64,000 nt of DNA from Henriciella algicola. GTDB taxonomy: Bacteria; Pseudomonadota; Alphaproteobacteria; Caulobacterales; Hyphomonadaceae. Location of the stretch: NCBI RefSeq assembly GCF_003576245.1, contig NZ_QWGA01000003.1, forward strand, positions 496,001 through 560,000. The letters are read 5' to 3'. Each line of letters starts with the position of its first letter. Positions within the stretch are counted from its first letter, which is position 1. The notes beneath the pieces are model-generated. The model had not been told where the DNA came from, made no database searches, and saw nothing but the letters and a program-made list of their open reading frames with translations. The position numbers were made by a program, and so were the translations under genes. Of this stretch, positions 37,699-46,206 are shown piece by piece.

Positions 37699-38607
37699 TC
37701 AAGCGTTGAAGTTCAGCTTCAGCCCCGCCTCTGGCCAGCGACACTTGATCAGCTGCCCGGTGCCTGAAAGCGTGATGTAGGCATCTCTCATGTCTTCCCC
37801 GCCAAAGGCGATGTTCGTGACAAACGGGTCTGGGAAGGCAATGTGAGAATGATTGCCGTCTGGCTTCACTGTCGTGATGCCCCCCTGCAAAATGGTCGCG
37901 ACGCAGACATTGCCAGCGGCCGAGATGGCGAGGCTGTCAAAGTAGCGAAGGTCCGGCATGCCAGCGACGACCCGCCCCTTCGAAAACGGCGTCGCCTGTT
38001 TCGCAACGCCCGGGCTCTCAAGGTCATAGGCCCAGACACGCGCTGACATCGTGTCAGCGAAGTAAACTGTCTGCTCATCGGGTGAGAGGCCAATACCGTT
38101 GGGCGAGATGTGGTTGTAGTCTAGCTCCTGAACCTTATCGGACCCGGAAGCGAGGAAATAGAGCCCGCCCGTATCGCGGTGGGTCGGATATGATTTGCCG
38201 AGGTCGGTGAAATAGAGATTGCCCGCCTTGTCGATGACGAGATCGTTCGGCCCCTTGAGCGGGCGACCTTCGCATTCGGTTGCAACGACCTCGACCTTGC
38301 CGGTCTCAAGAGCGATGCGCTCGATCCGGCCGCCAGAATAGTCCGGCGGACAATGACCCGGGATCAGCAGCCCGTCGCGCTCATGATAGATGAAGCCGCC
38401 ATTATTCGTGCACCAGAGCTTGCCATCAGGCCCGATCGCGAGGCCGTTCGGCCCGCCCCCCGGCTCTGCGACGGTCTCTCTCTTACCGTCTGGCCAGCAG
38501 CGCGTGATCTGTTTGCTCTCGATCTCGACGACGATAACCGAGCCGTCAGACATCACGACCGGGCCTTCCGGAAACCGGAGTCCCTCTGCGATCACTTCAT
38601 ATTCCAT
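37699..38607 (-). CDS. SMP-30/gluconolactonase family protein
   Basis: A 302-residue beta-propeller of the SMP-30/LRE family. The metal-site motifs are LRFPEGPVVMSDGSVIVVEIE near the start with the first Glu ligand, a GPNGLAIGPDGKLWCTNNGG block, a GPNDLVIDKAGNLYFTD block with Asn and Asp ligands, and SPNGIGLSPDEQTVYFADT. Family members hydrolyse lactones. The zwf-edd operon here lacks a pgl gene, but this protein is of a different family and far away, so any link is speculative. It is convergent with the DUF3088 gene, three nt apart. Confidence 0.88.
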   Translation of the reverse strand: MEYEVIAEGLRFPEGPVVMSDGSVIVVEIESKQITRCWPDGKRETVAEPGGGPNGLAIGPDGKLWCTNNGGFIYHERDGLLIPGHCPPDYSGGRIERIALETGKVEVVATECEGRPLKGPNDLVIDKAGNLYFTDLGKSYPTHRDTGGLYFLASGSDKVQELDYNHISPNGIGLSPDEQTVYFADTMSARVWAYDLESPGVAKQATPFSKGRVVAGMPDLRYFDSLAISAAGNVCVATILQGGITTVKPDGNHSHIAFPDPFVTNIAFGGEDMRDAYITLSGTGQLIKCRWPEAGLKLNFNA

Positions 38608-38712
38608 GGCGCTTCTCCCGTATCTTGTCTCTTCGTCAGACAGTGCCGGGGGGCGCCGAACGCTGCAAGCGGACTCGTCGCGGAAGTTCGGATTTTCAGC
38701 TAGGGCCCGCGC

Positions 38713-39264
38713 CTACTTGCCTCGGCGGACCACTTCGTCAGCCGCACGCTCATAGATGCGGTGTGTGAAAGCATACTGGTTGCGATCATCAGCCGGGAAA
38801 GCGGTCTCGCTGACCGCAGTGAAATTGCTGATCCCGTCCGCTGAAAAGAAAACATCGCCATCGACGTCAGCGTCGACCTCGGTGATGTAGAGCCTGTCTG
38901 CCAGAGGCATGGCTTTTTCAAACAAGCTTTGCCCGCCGATCACAAAAACCTCGTCCACACCGGCCTTTTGCGCCATCGCACGCGCTGCAGCGGTTGCAGC
39001 ATTCATGTTGGAATAGACCCGGGCTTCAGGCGCCGCATAGTCCCAGTGACGCGTCAGGACGATGTTCTGACGTCCGGGCAGCGGTTTGCGCGGCAGACTT
39101 TCCCACGTCTTGCGGCCCATTATGATTGGCTTGCCGAGCGTGACCTTCTTGAAAAGCTGAAGATCGTCGGGCAGCGACCATGGAAGTGTCCCATCCTTGC
39201 CGATGGCGCCTTTTCGGTCACGCGCCACGATCAAGGCAAGCTTCACATTCTGTGAGATGGGCAT
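38713..39264 (-). CDS. folA: Dihydrofolate reductase
   Basis: A 183-residue enzyme that regenerates tetrahydrofolate using NADPH. The motifs are LIVARDRKGAIGKDGTLPWSLPDDLQLFK (substrate and Trp-Ser loop), IIMGRKTWESLP and VFVIGGQSLF. It is needed alongside thyA, which lies about 1.8 kb away on the same strand with an SDR and a transporter gene of the other strand between them, an interrupted thyA-folA pair. Confidence 0.95.
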   Translation of the reverse strand: MPISQNVKLALIVARDRKGAIGKDGTLPWSLPDDLQLFKKVTLGKPIIMGRKTWESLPRKPLPGRQNIVLTRHWDYAAPEARVYSNMNAATAAARAMAQKAGVDEVFVIGGQSLFEKAMPLADRLYITEVDADVDGDVFFSADGISNFTAVSETAFPADDRNQYAFTHRIYERAADEVVRRGK

Positions 39265-39347
39265 AAGTTACCTCTCAAAAGCTGGCGTGTCTTGCGACGC
39301 CTCTGCGCACCGGCGGGCCGTCATTACGCGGACTCGATAAACCTTCA

Positions 39348-40091
39348 ATGCCGGCCCTGCTCAAGGAGCTGCTGTTTTTCATGATGACTTTCTGGGACGG
39401 CATCGTCGCGGCACTGACCAATTCGCAACCGTCATTACTATTTCCGGTTTTTCTCGGCCTCGTTCTGACATCTGCAGTGATCTGGCTCGCGAATGGCCGC
39501 TTCTGGGCGTTTGTGTACTTTGCGACGATTCCGTTCCTGAACTGGTCCTTTGGCATGGTCGACAGCATCACGATTGCGACGCCGGGCGAAACCTTCGCGC
39601 GGGGCATAGAGCTTCATCCTCTGACTGTGGTCACCGGCCTCGTCTTCGTTTTCCGAGATTTCGTCCAGCGCCGCATGGGCCACAAGGTTCTTATCGTGAT
39701 GGCGCTCGCCATCGCCTGGTCATTCTTCTATGCGTGGCCCGTGATCGCGCTCGCCTCGGGCATCGCTTTTGCAATATCCGAAATCACTGACTGGCTGATC
39801 TTCACCTTCACGAAGTATCGCCTGTCGACCCGGATCCTTGTCTCCAGCGCAGTGGCGGCGCCAGTCGATACGACCATCTTCCTTTATGGCGCAGACCTTG
39901 CCCGCCAGATGCAGCTCGGCGATGAGCCCGGCAATATGCTCCATCTCGCCAACTGGATCGTCTTCATCATCGGCAAGATGTCCGGCGCGGCCGTCATCTC
40001 CTACTATATCCGCCAGCGTGAGAAGCAGGGCCTGATCGACCCGTATGACGATGACGGTTTCACACCAGAGAGCAAGCCTGCCGGGGCCTGA
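39348..40091 (+). CDS. VUT-family (YhhQ-like) transporter
   Basis: A 247-residue membrane protein with about six hydrophobic segments. The pattern GLVFVFRDFVQRRMG, then SGIAFAISEITDWLIFTFTKYRLSTRILVSS and AAPVDTTIFLYG is that of the VUT family, which includes YhhQ, a queuosine-precursor importer. The substrate here is inferred from the family only. The start is uncertain: ATG at 39348 or an in-frame ATG at 39381. The C-terminal tail is acidic and cytoplasmic. Confidence 0.85.
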   Translation: MPALLKELLFFMMTFWDGIVAALTNSQPSLLFPVFLGLVLTSAVIWLANGRFWAFVYFATIPFLNWSFGMVDSITIATPGETFARGIELHPLTVVTGLVFVFRDFVQRRMGHKVLIVMALAIAWSFFYAWPVIALASGIAFAISEITDWLIFTFTKYRLSTRILVSSAVAAPVDTTIFLYGADLARQMQLGDEPGNMLHLANWIVFIIGKMSGAAVISYYIRQREKQGLIDPYDDDGFTPESKPAGA

Positions 40092-40166
40092 CCTCACGAC
40101 AGTGTTTTCACCGCCTTCTGCTTCGTTATGGTTTGATCAGAACAGTCAGACCAAAGGGAGGTCCTC

Positions 40167-40952
40167 ATGAAACTTGGCAGCAACACACCCGCAGTGGTGA
40201 CCGGCGGCGCATCCGGCCTGGGACGCGCAACCGCAGAGGCGCTCGCCGCGCAAGGCGTGAAAGTCGCCATCTTCGACATTCAGGAAGAAAAAGGCGAGGA
40301 AGTCGCCAAAGCCATTGGCGGTATCTTCTGCAATGTGAACATCCTGGACGAAGCCTCCTGCGAGGCCGGCTTTGCGAAGGCACGCGAGGCGCACGGCCAG
40401 GAGCGGATCACCGTTCATTGCGCCATGACCTCTGGCAGGGGCAAGACGCTGGCCTTCGACAAGGAGACAATGAAGTACAAGCGCACGCCGACCGACCAGT
40501 ATGACCGCGGCGCGCAGGGTATTCTCGTCTCATCCTATCGCATTGCATCCATGTCTGCTGAAGGCATGGCCAATGCCGAGCCGCTCAATGATGATGGCGA
40601 GCGCGGCTCGATCACGCTGACGGCCTCGGTTGCCGCCCAGGACGCGCAGATCGGCCAGGTCATCTATGGCTCTTGTAAAGCTGGCGTGAACGGTCTCGTC
40701 CTGCCAATGGCGCGCGACATGATGGATGCAGGCGTGCGCGTGAACTCGATCATGCCGGGCATCTTCGCGACGCCGCTGATGCTGGGCGCACCGGACAAGG
40801 TGCTGAACAGCCTCGCCGCCTCCGTGCCGTTCCCGAAACGCCTCGGCAATCCGGACGAGTTCGGCTCTCTCGCGGTCGAGATCGCCCGCAACACCTATCT
40901 CAACGGCCATAATTTCCGTCTCGACGGCGCAATCCGCATGGCGCCGAGATAA
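40167..40952 (+). CDS. Short-chain dehydrogenase with divergent NAG motif
   Basis: A 261-residue SDR close to HSD10/FadB2-like 3-hydroxyacyl-CoA dehydrogenases. The cofactor loop VTGGASGLGRATAEAL is at about 11-26. The YxxxK catalytic pair is in YGSCKAG, and the motif SIMPGIFATPLM follows. The usual NNAG or NCAG after beta-4 reads HCAMTSGRG, so the structural Asn is missing. The start has AAGGGAGG about eight bases upstream. Substrate is unknown; a fatty-acid or steroid alcohol is likely from the subfamily. Confidence 0.88.
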   Translation: MKLGSNTPAVVTGGASGLGRATAEALAAQGVKVAIFDIQEEKGEEVAKAIGGIFCNVNILDEASCEAGFAKAREAHGQERITVHCAMTSGRGKTLAFDKETMKYKRTPTDQYDRGAQGILVSSYRIASMSAEGMANAEPLNDDGERGSITLTASVAAQDAQIGQVIYGSCKAGVNGLVLPMARDMMDAGVRVNSIMPGIFATPLMLGAPDKVLNSLAASVPFPKRLGNPDEFGSLAVEIARNTYLNGHNFRLDGAIRMAPR

Positions 40953-40972
40953 GTTCTGAACCGCTTTACGCC

Positions 40973-41044
40973 CTCGTCCTTCGACTTCGCTCAGGATGAG
41001 GGCGTTCATCAGCACGCTCATCCTGAGCGAAGTCGAAGGACGAG
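40973..41044. repeat. Perfect 28-bp inverted repeat, copy 2
   Basis: Arms at 40973-41000 and 41017-41044 are exact inverse complements with a 16-nt spacer. Each arm contains CTTCGACTTCGCTCAGGATGAG, related to copies near ilvN and at 63227-63354. It lies between the convergent SDR and thyA genes and could also act as a two-way terminator, though it lacks a T-run. Confidence 0.92.
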
Positions 41045-41069
41045 CGGGCTGACGATCCCTTAAATGAAA

Positions 41070-41864
41070 TCAGACGGCGACAGGCGCCTTGATATGCTTG
41101 TGCGCCTGATAGCCCACCAGCTCGAAATCCTCATACTCCCAGCCGAACAGGTCAGTCTTGTCGGGGTTCAGGACCATCTTCGGCGGCGCATAGGGCTCTC
41201 GCGTCAGCTGCAGCTTGGCCTGCTCGATATGGTTTGAATAAAGATGCGCATCGCCAAGCGTGTGGACAAACTCACCGGCTTTGAGGCCGGTCGCGCGCGC
41301 CATCATCATGGTCAGCAGCGCATAAGAGGCGATATTGAACGGCACGCCGAGGAAGATGTCAGCCGAGCGCTGATAGAGCTGGCAGTTCAGCTTACCGTCC
41401 ATAACGTTGAACTGGAACAGGCAGTGACACGGCGGCAGTGCCATCTCGTTCACATCTGCCGGGTTCCAGGCAGACACGACCAGCCGACGTGAATTCGGGT
41501 TGGTCTTGATCTCGTTCAGCACCCATTCGATCTGGTCGATCGTCCGGCCATCAGGTGCGGCCCATGAGCGCCATTGCTTGCCATAGACGGGGCCGAGATC
41601 TCCATTCTCGTCAGCCCATTCATCCCAGATCGAGACCCCATTATCCTTGAGGTACTTGATATTGGTATCGCCCTTCAAGAACCAGAGCAGCTCAATGATG
41701 ATGGAGCGCAGATGCAGCTTCTTCGTCGTCAGCAACGGGAAACTGTTTTCCAGGTCGAAACGGAGCTGGCGCCCGAACACACCGATCGTGCCCGTGCCGG
41801 TGCGGTCACCGCGTGCGACACCGTTCTCCAGAACATCGTTAAGCAGGTCATGATACTGGCGCAT
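41070..41864 (-). CDS. thyA: Thymidylate synthase
   Basis: A 264-residue enzyme, the standard ThyA length, that methylates dUMP using methylenetetrahydrofolate. The motifs are RGDRTGTGT near the N-terminus, [20 protein letters not shown], and the catalytic Cys in the [12 protein letters not shown] segment. The C-terminal IKAPVAV matches the family. The ATG at 41864 gives MRQYHDLL; a longer frame to 41945 is unsupported. It is divergent from the tandem TadG-like genes. Confidence 0.96.
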   Translation of the reverse strand: MRQYHDLLNDVLENGVARGDRTGTGTIGVFGRQLRFDLENSFPLLTTKKLHLRSIIIELLWFLKGDTNIKYLKDNGVSIWDEWADENGDLGPVYGKQWRSWAAPDGRTIDQIEWVLNEIKTNPNSRRLVVSAWNPADVNEMALPPCHCLFQFNVMDGKLNCQLYQRSADIFLGVPFNIASYALLTMMMARATGLKAGEFVHTLGDAHLYSNHIEQAKLQLTREPYAPPKMVLNPDKTDLFGWEYEDFELVGYQAHKHIKAPVAV

Positions 41865-41966
41865 GGGCGTAGCAATGACGACTCGCTCACGTGAGTCCAG
41901 AGGCCCGGCGCACTTTTCCGGCCGACCGGGCCTGCCCCACAGCACGCACCGGGCATGCGGAGGATA

Positions 41967-41981
41967 TTAACGCAACCTTAC
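41967..41981. promoter_or_regulatory. CtrA-like site TTAA-N7-TTAC
   Basis: The sequence TTAACGCAACCTTAC matches the CtrA consensus TTAA-N7-TTAA at seven of eight positions. It lies about 100 nt upstream of the first TadG-like gene. CtrA controls pilus genes in Caulobacter. One near-match can arise by chance. Confidence 0.3.
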
Positions 41982-42080
41982 TTGCCCCAGTCAAAAGAAC
42001 GAGGTCGGCGAAGCGGCATCCTAATACCCCGCTTGTAGAAGCTCTGATCGAATGAACCGCTTCTACCCGGATGAAAGCCC

Positions 42081-43532
42081 ATGCTGACCACCCGACTGAC
42101 ACATCTGCTCAAGAACAAGCGCGGCAATGTCGCAGTGATCTGGGCCTTTGCACTCCTGCCTATCCTCGCTGTTGTCGGACTGACGCTCGACACGCAGGTC
42201 ACGTCCAGCAAGAAAGGGCGGGTGCAGCACTCCCTCGACTCTGCGGTTCTGGCAGGCGCCAGAATGCTGCAGGCTTCAAACTCGACGGATGAAGGGCGCA
42301 CACACGCCGAAACCTATTTCAATTCGCTCGTTGCGAACAACGCCGGCCTGAACTGCGATCCGGTCGTTATTACCTTCCCTGCTGAAGAAGAAATCCAGGG
42401 AGACGTACGCTGCTTCCAGGACACCGCGATGAGCGGCATCGTCGGGCGCTCGCAGCTTGAGTTCAATGTGTCGTCCACCGCGACTTATGGCGTTGGCAAG
42501 CTCGACGTTGCCTTCGTCTTCGACATCTCCGGATCGATGAATTCGCATGGACGACTGGCCGCGCTGAAGCTGGCTGCAGCCGATGCGGCAACAACTCTGC
42601 TGCCGCTGCCGGGGTCCTCAAGCGATGGTGATGTGCGGATCGCAATGGTCGCCTATAACGGCATGATCGACGCGGGTCAGTACTTTGAAGAAGTGACCGG
42701 CCTTACCAAGAATCGTACCTACACCGCCACTTACACCGGACAGACCGAGGAGTGCGAGTGGGTCTGCCGGTTCGCGATCGGCCGGTACTGCCTCAGCTGG
42801 CTGAACCAGTGCCGTAATGTCGACCGCCAGATGACAGCGACAAAATCCGTGAACTCCACCTGTGTCTACGAACGCGATGGCGATTTCCGATTTGATGATC
42901 ACCAACCGACCCAGCGGTCCACGCCTGATCTGATCGACACGCTTCCAGCCGGCCAGCGCAGGGCGACCACCGACGGCACGAACTCTGACGGATATCTCTC
43001 GACAGCTTATGCGGAGTATAATTCGTACTACAATTCGTGGAATGTGGTCGGCGACGACTGCCTGAGCGTGAAGCCGTTCGAGCTCAGCGATAATGCCACG
43101 CAGATCCAGCTCTACATCCAGAGCCTCTACGCCAATGGCGGTACAGCCGGTCATCAGGGCATTGCATGGGGCTGGTATCTGATCTCGCCGGAATGGTCAG
43201 ACGTTTTCGACAATAGCGCCGAACCGCTTTCCTATGACGAACCTGACACCACCAAGGCCATGATCATCATGACGGATGGTGAGTTCAATTCGCAGTTCTA
43301 TGGCGGACAGGGTAACTCGACCGAACAGGCCCGCGCGCTCTGCGACAGCATCAAGGAAGAAAACGTCGTAATCTTCACGATCGCCTTCCAGGCACCTCCT
43401 GCTGGTGAAGACGTCCTCAACTACTGCGCGTCGAGCGGGGAGCATGCCTTCAAGGCCTCAAATGGCGCCGAACTTCGCGCAAGCTATCAGTCGATCGCGA
43501 CCTCGATCTCGGACCTTCGCATCAAGAGCTAA
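42081..43532 (+). CDS. TadG-like protein with VWA domain (first of pair)
   Basis: A 483-residue protein with a TadE/TadG-type N-terminus: basic start, then GNVAVIWAFALLPILAVVGLTLD and the SLDSAVLAGA pattern of pseudopilin-like membrane anchors. A von Willebrand A domain follows, with the MIDAS motif DISGS at 148-152 and MTDGEFNSQ. A Cys-containing insert (about 225-260, with CEWVCRF and CLSWLNQC) is absent from its neighbour. It probably sits in the periplasm on its N-terminal anchor. The function in Tad pilus or surface adhesion is inferred. Confidence 0.85.
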   Translation: MLTTRLTHLLKNKRGNVAVIWAFALLPILAVVGLTLDTQVTSSKKGRVQHSLDSAVLAGARMLQASNSTDEGRTHAETYFNSLVANNAGLNCDPVVITFPAEEEIQGDVRCFQDTAMSGIVGRSQLEFNVSSTATYGVGKLDVAFVFDISGSMNSHGRLAALKLAAADAATTLLPLPGSSSDGDVRIAMVAYNGMIDAGQYFEEVTGLTKNRTYTATYTGQTEECEWVCRFAIGRYCLSWLNQCRNVDRQMTATKSVNSTCVYERDGDFRFDDHQPTQRSTPDLIDTLPAGQRRATTDGTNSDGYLSTAYAEYNSYYNSWNVVGDDCLSVKPFELSDNATQIQLYIQSLYANGGTAGHQGIAWGWYLISPEWSDVFDNSAEPLSYDEPDTTKAMIIMTDGEFNSQFYGGQGNSTEQARALCDSIKEENVVIFTIAFQAPPAGEDVLNYCASSGEHAFKASNGAELRASYQSIATSISDLRIKS

Positions 43533-43630
43533 CACCAGGACGCAAGGTTAATCGCGGCCTGCCGGGCGGGTTTCAATTTCCAGATGTAATTGAAGCCTCC
43601 CGAAAGCCCTGCTGGTCCAGACTCATTTCC

Positions 43631-44893
43631 ATGTGCGGCAAGATCTGGAACCCCAGCTTCAAGCGAAACAGCGATGGTCAGATGGCCATCCTGTTTGCGC
43701 TATCGCTGTTCCCGATCGCGCTGATCGCGGGCTTCGCTGTCGACTTCCAGGTGCTGACAACGAACAAGTCAAAGGCGCAAAGCAGCATCGATTCCGCTGT
43801 CATTGCAGGCACCCGCGCCTATCAGGACGGCGCAACGAAGCTTGAGGTGCAGCAGACCGTACGCACCTATTTCACCGCGCTGATTTCCAATGGCCCCTTC
43901 CCGCTGACCTGCACCCTCCCGGCCGTCGTCATCGACGATACCGATGTGGAGGCGACCACCAGCTGCACCATGGACACATTCCTCGCCAAGATTGCCGACA
44001 TCGACACATTCGAGTTCGACGTTGAAACGGCGACGACCTATGGCATCGGCAAGGTCGACGTGTCCTTCGTATTCGATGTCTCAGGCTCGATGGACGGACA
44101 GCGCATTGCCGACCTCAAAATCGCTGCGCGCGACGCCGTCGACACATTGCTCGTCGAAGACCCCAAGCCCGGCCACGAAGATGACATCCGCATATCCATG
44201 GTCGCCTATAATGGCGCCTTCAATGCGGGCGATTATTTTGAAGCGGCAACGGGCAGCTCCAGCTCCCAGAGCGTGAATTATTACTACAATGGGCGCTGGT
44301 ACACTTATTACTACTACTCAACCTGTGTGTTTGAGCGTGAAGGCAGCCAGGCCTTTACAGATGCGGCACCCGGCCCCGGTCAGTACATCGTGAAGGCGGA
44401 TGTCTATCGCCGCGACGATTGCGGCGACGCGGAGCCGCTTGCCCTGACAAGTTCGCGCCAGCCTCTCTATGACTACATCACCGCGCTCGGCGCTGAAGGG
44501 AATACAGCGGGCCATCTCGGCGTCGCCTGGGGCTGGTACATGATTTCACCAGCGTGGAGCGCGGTCTTCCCCGAAAGCGCCGCCCCCCTCGCCTATGATG
44601 AGCCAGACAGCGCCAAAGCCCTTATCCTGATGACAGATGGGGCCTTCAACACGGTCGGTGACAGCTCGAATGGTAACTCCACCTGGCAGGCCAAACAGCT
44701 CTGCGATCAGGCCAAGGCCGCCGGCATCCGCATCTATTCAGTGGCTTTCCAGGCCCCCGAGGCAGGCCGCGAAGTGCTTCAATATTGCTCCAGCGGCTCG
44801 GAATTTTTCTTCCGGCCAGAGAACGGTCAACAGCTTCAGGATGCCTACCAGTCCATCGCGAGTTCAATTTCTGACCTGCGGATCACACTCTGA
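43631..44893 (+). CDS. TadG-like protein with VWA domain (second of pair)
   Basis: A 420-residue paralogue of the gene before it. The anchor reads GQMAILFALSLFPIALIAGFAVD, followed by SSIDSAVIAGTRAYQ. The VWA MIDAS motif DVSGS is at 149-153 and LMTDGAFN later. The middle insert is shorter and Tyr-rich (NYYYNGRW, TYYYYSTC) where the first gene has its Cys insert. Both end in nearly the same block (AYQSIASSISDLRI-type). The gap is 98 nt, so the two arose by tandem duplication and may be co-transcribed. No other tad gene is in the window. Confidence 0.85.
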   Translation: MCGKIWNPSFKRNSDGQMAILFALSLFPIALIAGFAVDFQVLTTNKSKAQSSIDSAVIAGTRAYQDGATKLEVQQTVRTYFTALISNGPFPLTCTLPAVVIDDTDVEATTSCTMDTFLAKIADIDTFEFDVETATTYGIGKVDVSFVFDVSGSMDGQRIADLKIAARDAVDTLLVEDPKPGHEDDIRISMVAYNGAFNAGDYFEAATGSSSSQSVNYYYNGRWYTYYYYSTCVFEREGSQAFTDAAPGPGQYIVKADVYRRDDCGDAEPLALTSSRQPLYDYITALGAEGNTAGHLGVAWGWYMISPAWSAVFPESAAPLAYDEPDSAKALILMTDGAFNTVGDSSNGNSTWQAKQLCDQAKAAGIRIYSVAFQAPEAGREVLQYCSSGSEFFFRPENGQQLQDAYQSIASSISDLRITL

Positions 44894-44937
44894 CCCCTTT
44901 CATCGGTGCGATGTGCGGCCTATATTCAACTCGTTCC

Positions 44938-45261
44938 TTCGGGGACTATGGCGATAAACGCGCGTGCAATAAGCGGTTCGGACCCGGGGGCGGTACCCGG
45001 CGCCTCCACCAAATTCCCTTCCTTCAGCGGGACGGCTTTGGGGGCGAAACAGGATCGACGGACGTGTAAAGACGATGCCTTCGCCCGGATGAGCTCCGTT
45101 AGAAGCTCACTCAACAATAGTTGCAAATGACAACTTTGCTGAAGGCGAACTGCTCGCAGCCTAGTCTGCGCTCGGTTTACCGAACTTAACTCCTAGGGCT
45201 TCAGCGCCTTAGGCGGGGCCCGGAGGCGCCTGGCAACAGAAGCCTCCACCTCATCCCCGAA
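44938..45261 (+). ncRNA. ssrA: tmRNA, circularly permuted two-piece gene
   Basis: The acceptor piece comes first, ending CCACCA at 45011 after GGTTCGGACCC and GGTACCCGG segments. A short spacer follows. The coding piece starts at 45040 with GGGGGCGAAACAGGATCGACG, whose first seven bases pair with CGCCTCC at the acceptor 3' end, with a G3-U70 type wobble as in tRNA-Ala. The tag ORF lies inside. Precursor ends pair: TTCGGGGA at 44938-44945 with TCCCCGAA at 45254-45261. This permuted layout is typical of alphaproteobacteria. Exact mature ends are estimates. tmRNA rescues stalled ribosomes. Confidence 0.92.
45123..45164 (+). other. tmRNA tag reading frame
   Basis: The resume codon GCA opens the tag ANDNFAEGELLAA followed by TAG. 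The start ANDNFAE and the small C-terminal LLAA-type end match proteolysis tags recognised by ClpXP. The tag would be delivered with help of the nearby SspB. Confidence 0.93.
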
Positions 45262-45335
45262 AATGCATCCAGTCCCCATATTTGGAACGAGAGCCTGCCA
45301 AGCCGCGTTTGCCTCTCATCTAAAGGAGAGAACAG

Positions 45336-45536
45336 ATGTCTTCATTCGCGATTTATACTATCGGTTTCATCATCTTTCTGGGCGGGCTGATCTGGGCTGC
45401 AGTTGCCCTTGGCGTGCCCGGTCAATGGGTTGCCATCGGCGCAGTCATTCTCGGCGGTCTCGGCCTGATCACCGCCGTTACCAATACGCGCCGCAAGGAC
45501 GAAACGCCCGCCACCGAAGGCAAACCGAGCGGTTAA
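45336..45536 (+). CDS. Small two-span membrane protein
   Basis: A 66-residue protein with AAAGGAG about seven bases before the ATG. Two hydrophobic segments (about 5-27 and 29-48) are separated by a Gly-Pro-Gly-Gln turn. A polar C-terminal tail of 18 residues follows. I do not recognise a family. It lies between ssrA and sspB and is probably transcribed from its own or the ssrA promoter. Confidence 0.75.
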   Translation: MSSFAIYTIGFIIFLGGLIWAAVALGVPGQWVAIGAVILGGLGLITAVTNTRRKDETPATEGKPSG

Positions 45537-45702
45537 TACTGCCGCGCTTGCCGGTTCAACACATCACATACTGCCTCGTTTGTGACGCAATCGTCATCGA
45601 GAGTATGGGCGAAACGCTGCTTTGCGCTTCGCCTCATGGATGAAGCATGTTGAACCGGCGGCTGTTCCCGGTACAACCGGGACCTCTCGGGAGGATTATT
45701 CG

Positions 45703-46203
45703 ATGACGGACTATATCGGCTATGAAGCACTGACCCAGGCTGCCATGCGCGGCGTGGTACGTGAAACACTTCGTCAGACGGCCGCAAACGGCGCCGCTCC
45801 CGGTGAGCACCACTTCTACATTACCTTCCGCACGAAAGCGCCCGGCGTGAAGATGGCCGACCATCTCATCGAACGTTTTCCCGATGAGATGACCATTGTC
45901 ATTCAGCACCAGTTCTGGGATCTGGAAGTGCATGATGGCCACTTTGAGCTGATCCTGAAATTCAGCGGTGTGCCACAGCACCTCTCCATCCCTTATGCGG
46001 CAATGACGCGCTTCGTTGATCCAGCCGTGAACTTTGGCCTGTCCTTCGAGAAAGAGATGACCAAGGGCGAACCTGAGATCATCAGCCCGGCCAGTGAAGC
46101 TTCTGTCGAGGCAGAAGAAGAGGCGCCGAAACCGGCGCCGAAAGCATCTGGTGACGCGAACGGCTCAACGGTCGTAAGCATCGACGCTTTCCGCCGGAAA
46201 TAG
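45703..46203 (+). CDS. sspB: ClpXP adaptor SspB (alphaproteobacterial type)
   Basis: A 166-residue adaptor that binds tmRNA-tagged proteins and tethers them to ClpXP. The core HHFYITFRTKAPGVKMADHLIERFPDEMTIVIQHQ region is the alpha-SspB fold, here given only in part. A disordered acidic linker precedes the C-terminal VVSIDAFRRK, the expected ClpX-binding tail. The start at 45703 follows GGGAGGA; a longer frame from 45622 lacks a match. Its closeness to ssrA places tag source and tag reader together. Confidence 0.9.
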   Translation: MTDYIGYEALTQAAMRGVVRETLRQTAANGAAPGEHHFYITFRTKAPGVKMADHLIERFPDEMTIVIQHQFWDLEVHDGHFELILKFSGVPQHLSIPYAAMTRFVDPAVNFGLSFEKEMTKGEPEIISPASEASVEAEEEAPKPAPKASGDANGSTVVSIDAFRRK

Positions 46204-46206
46204 ATT

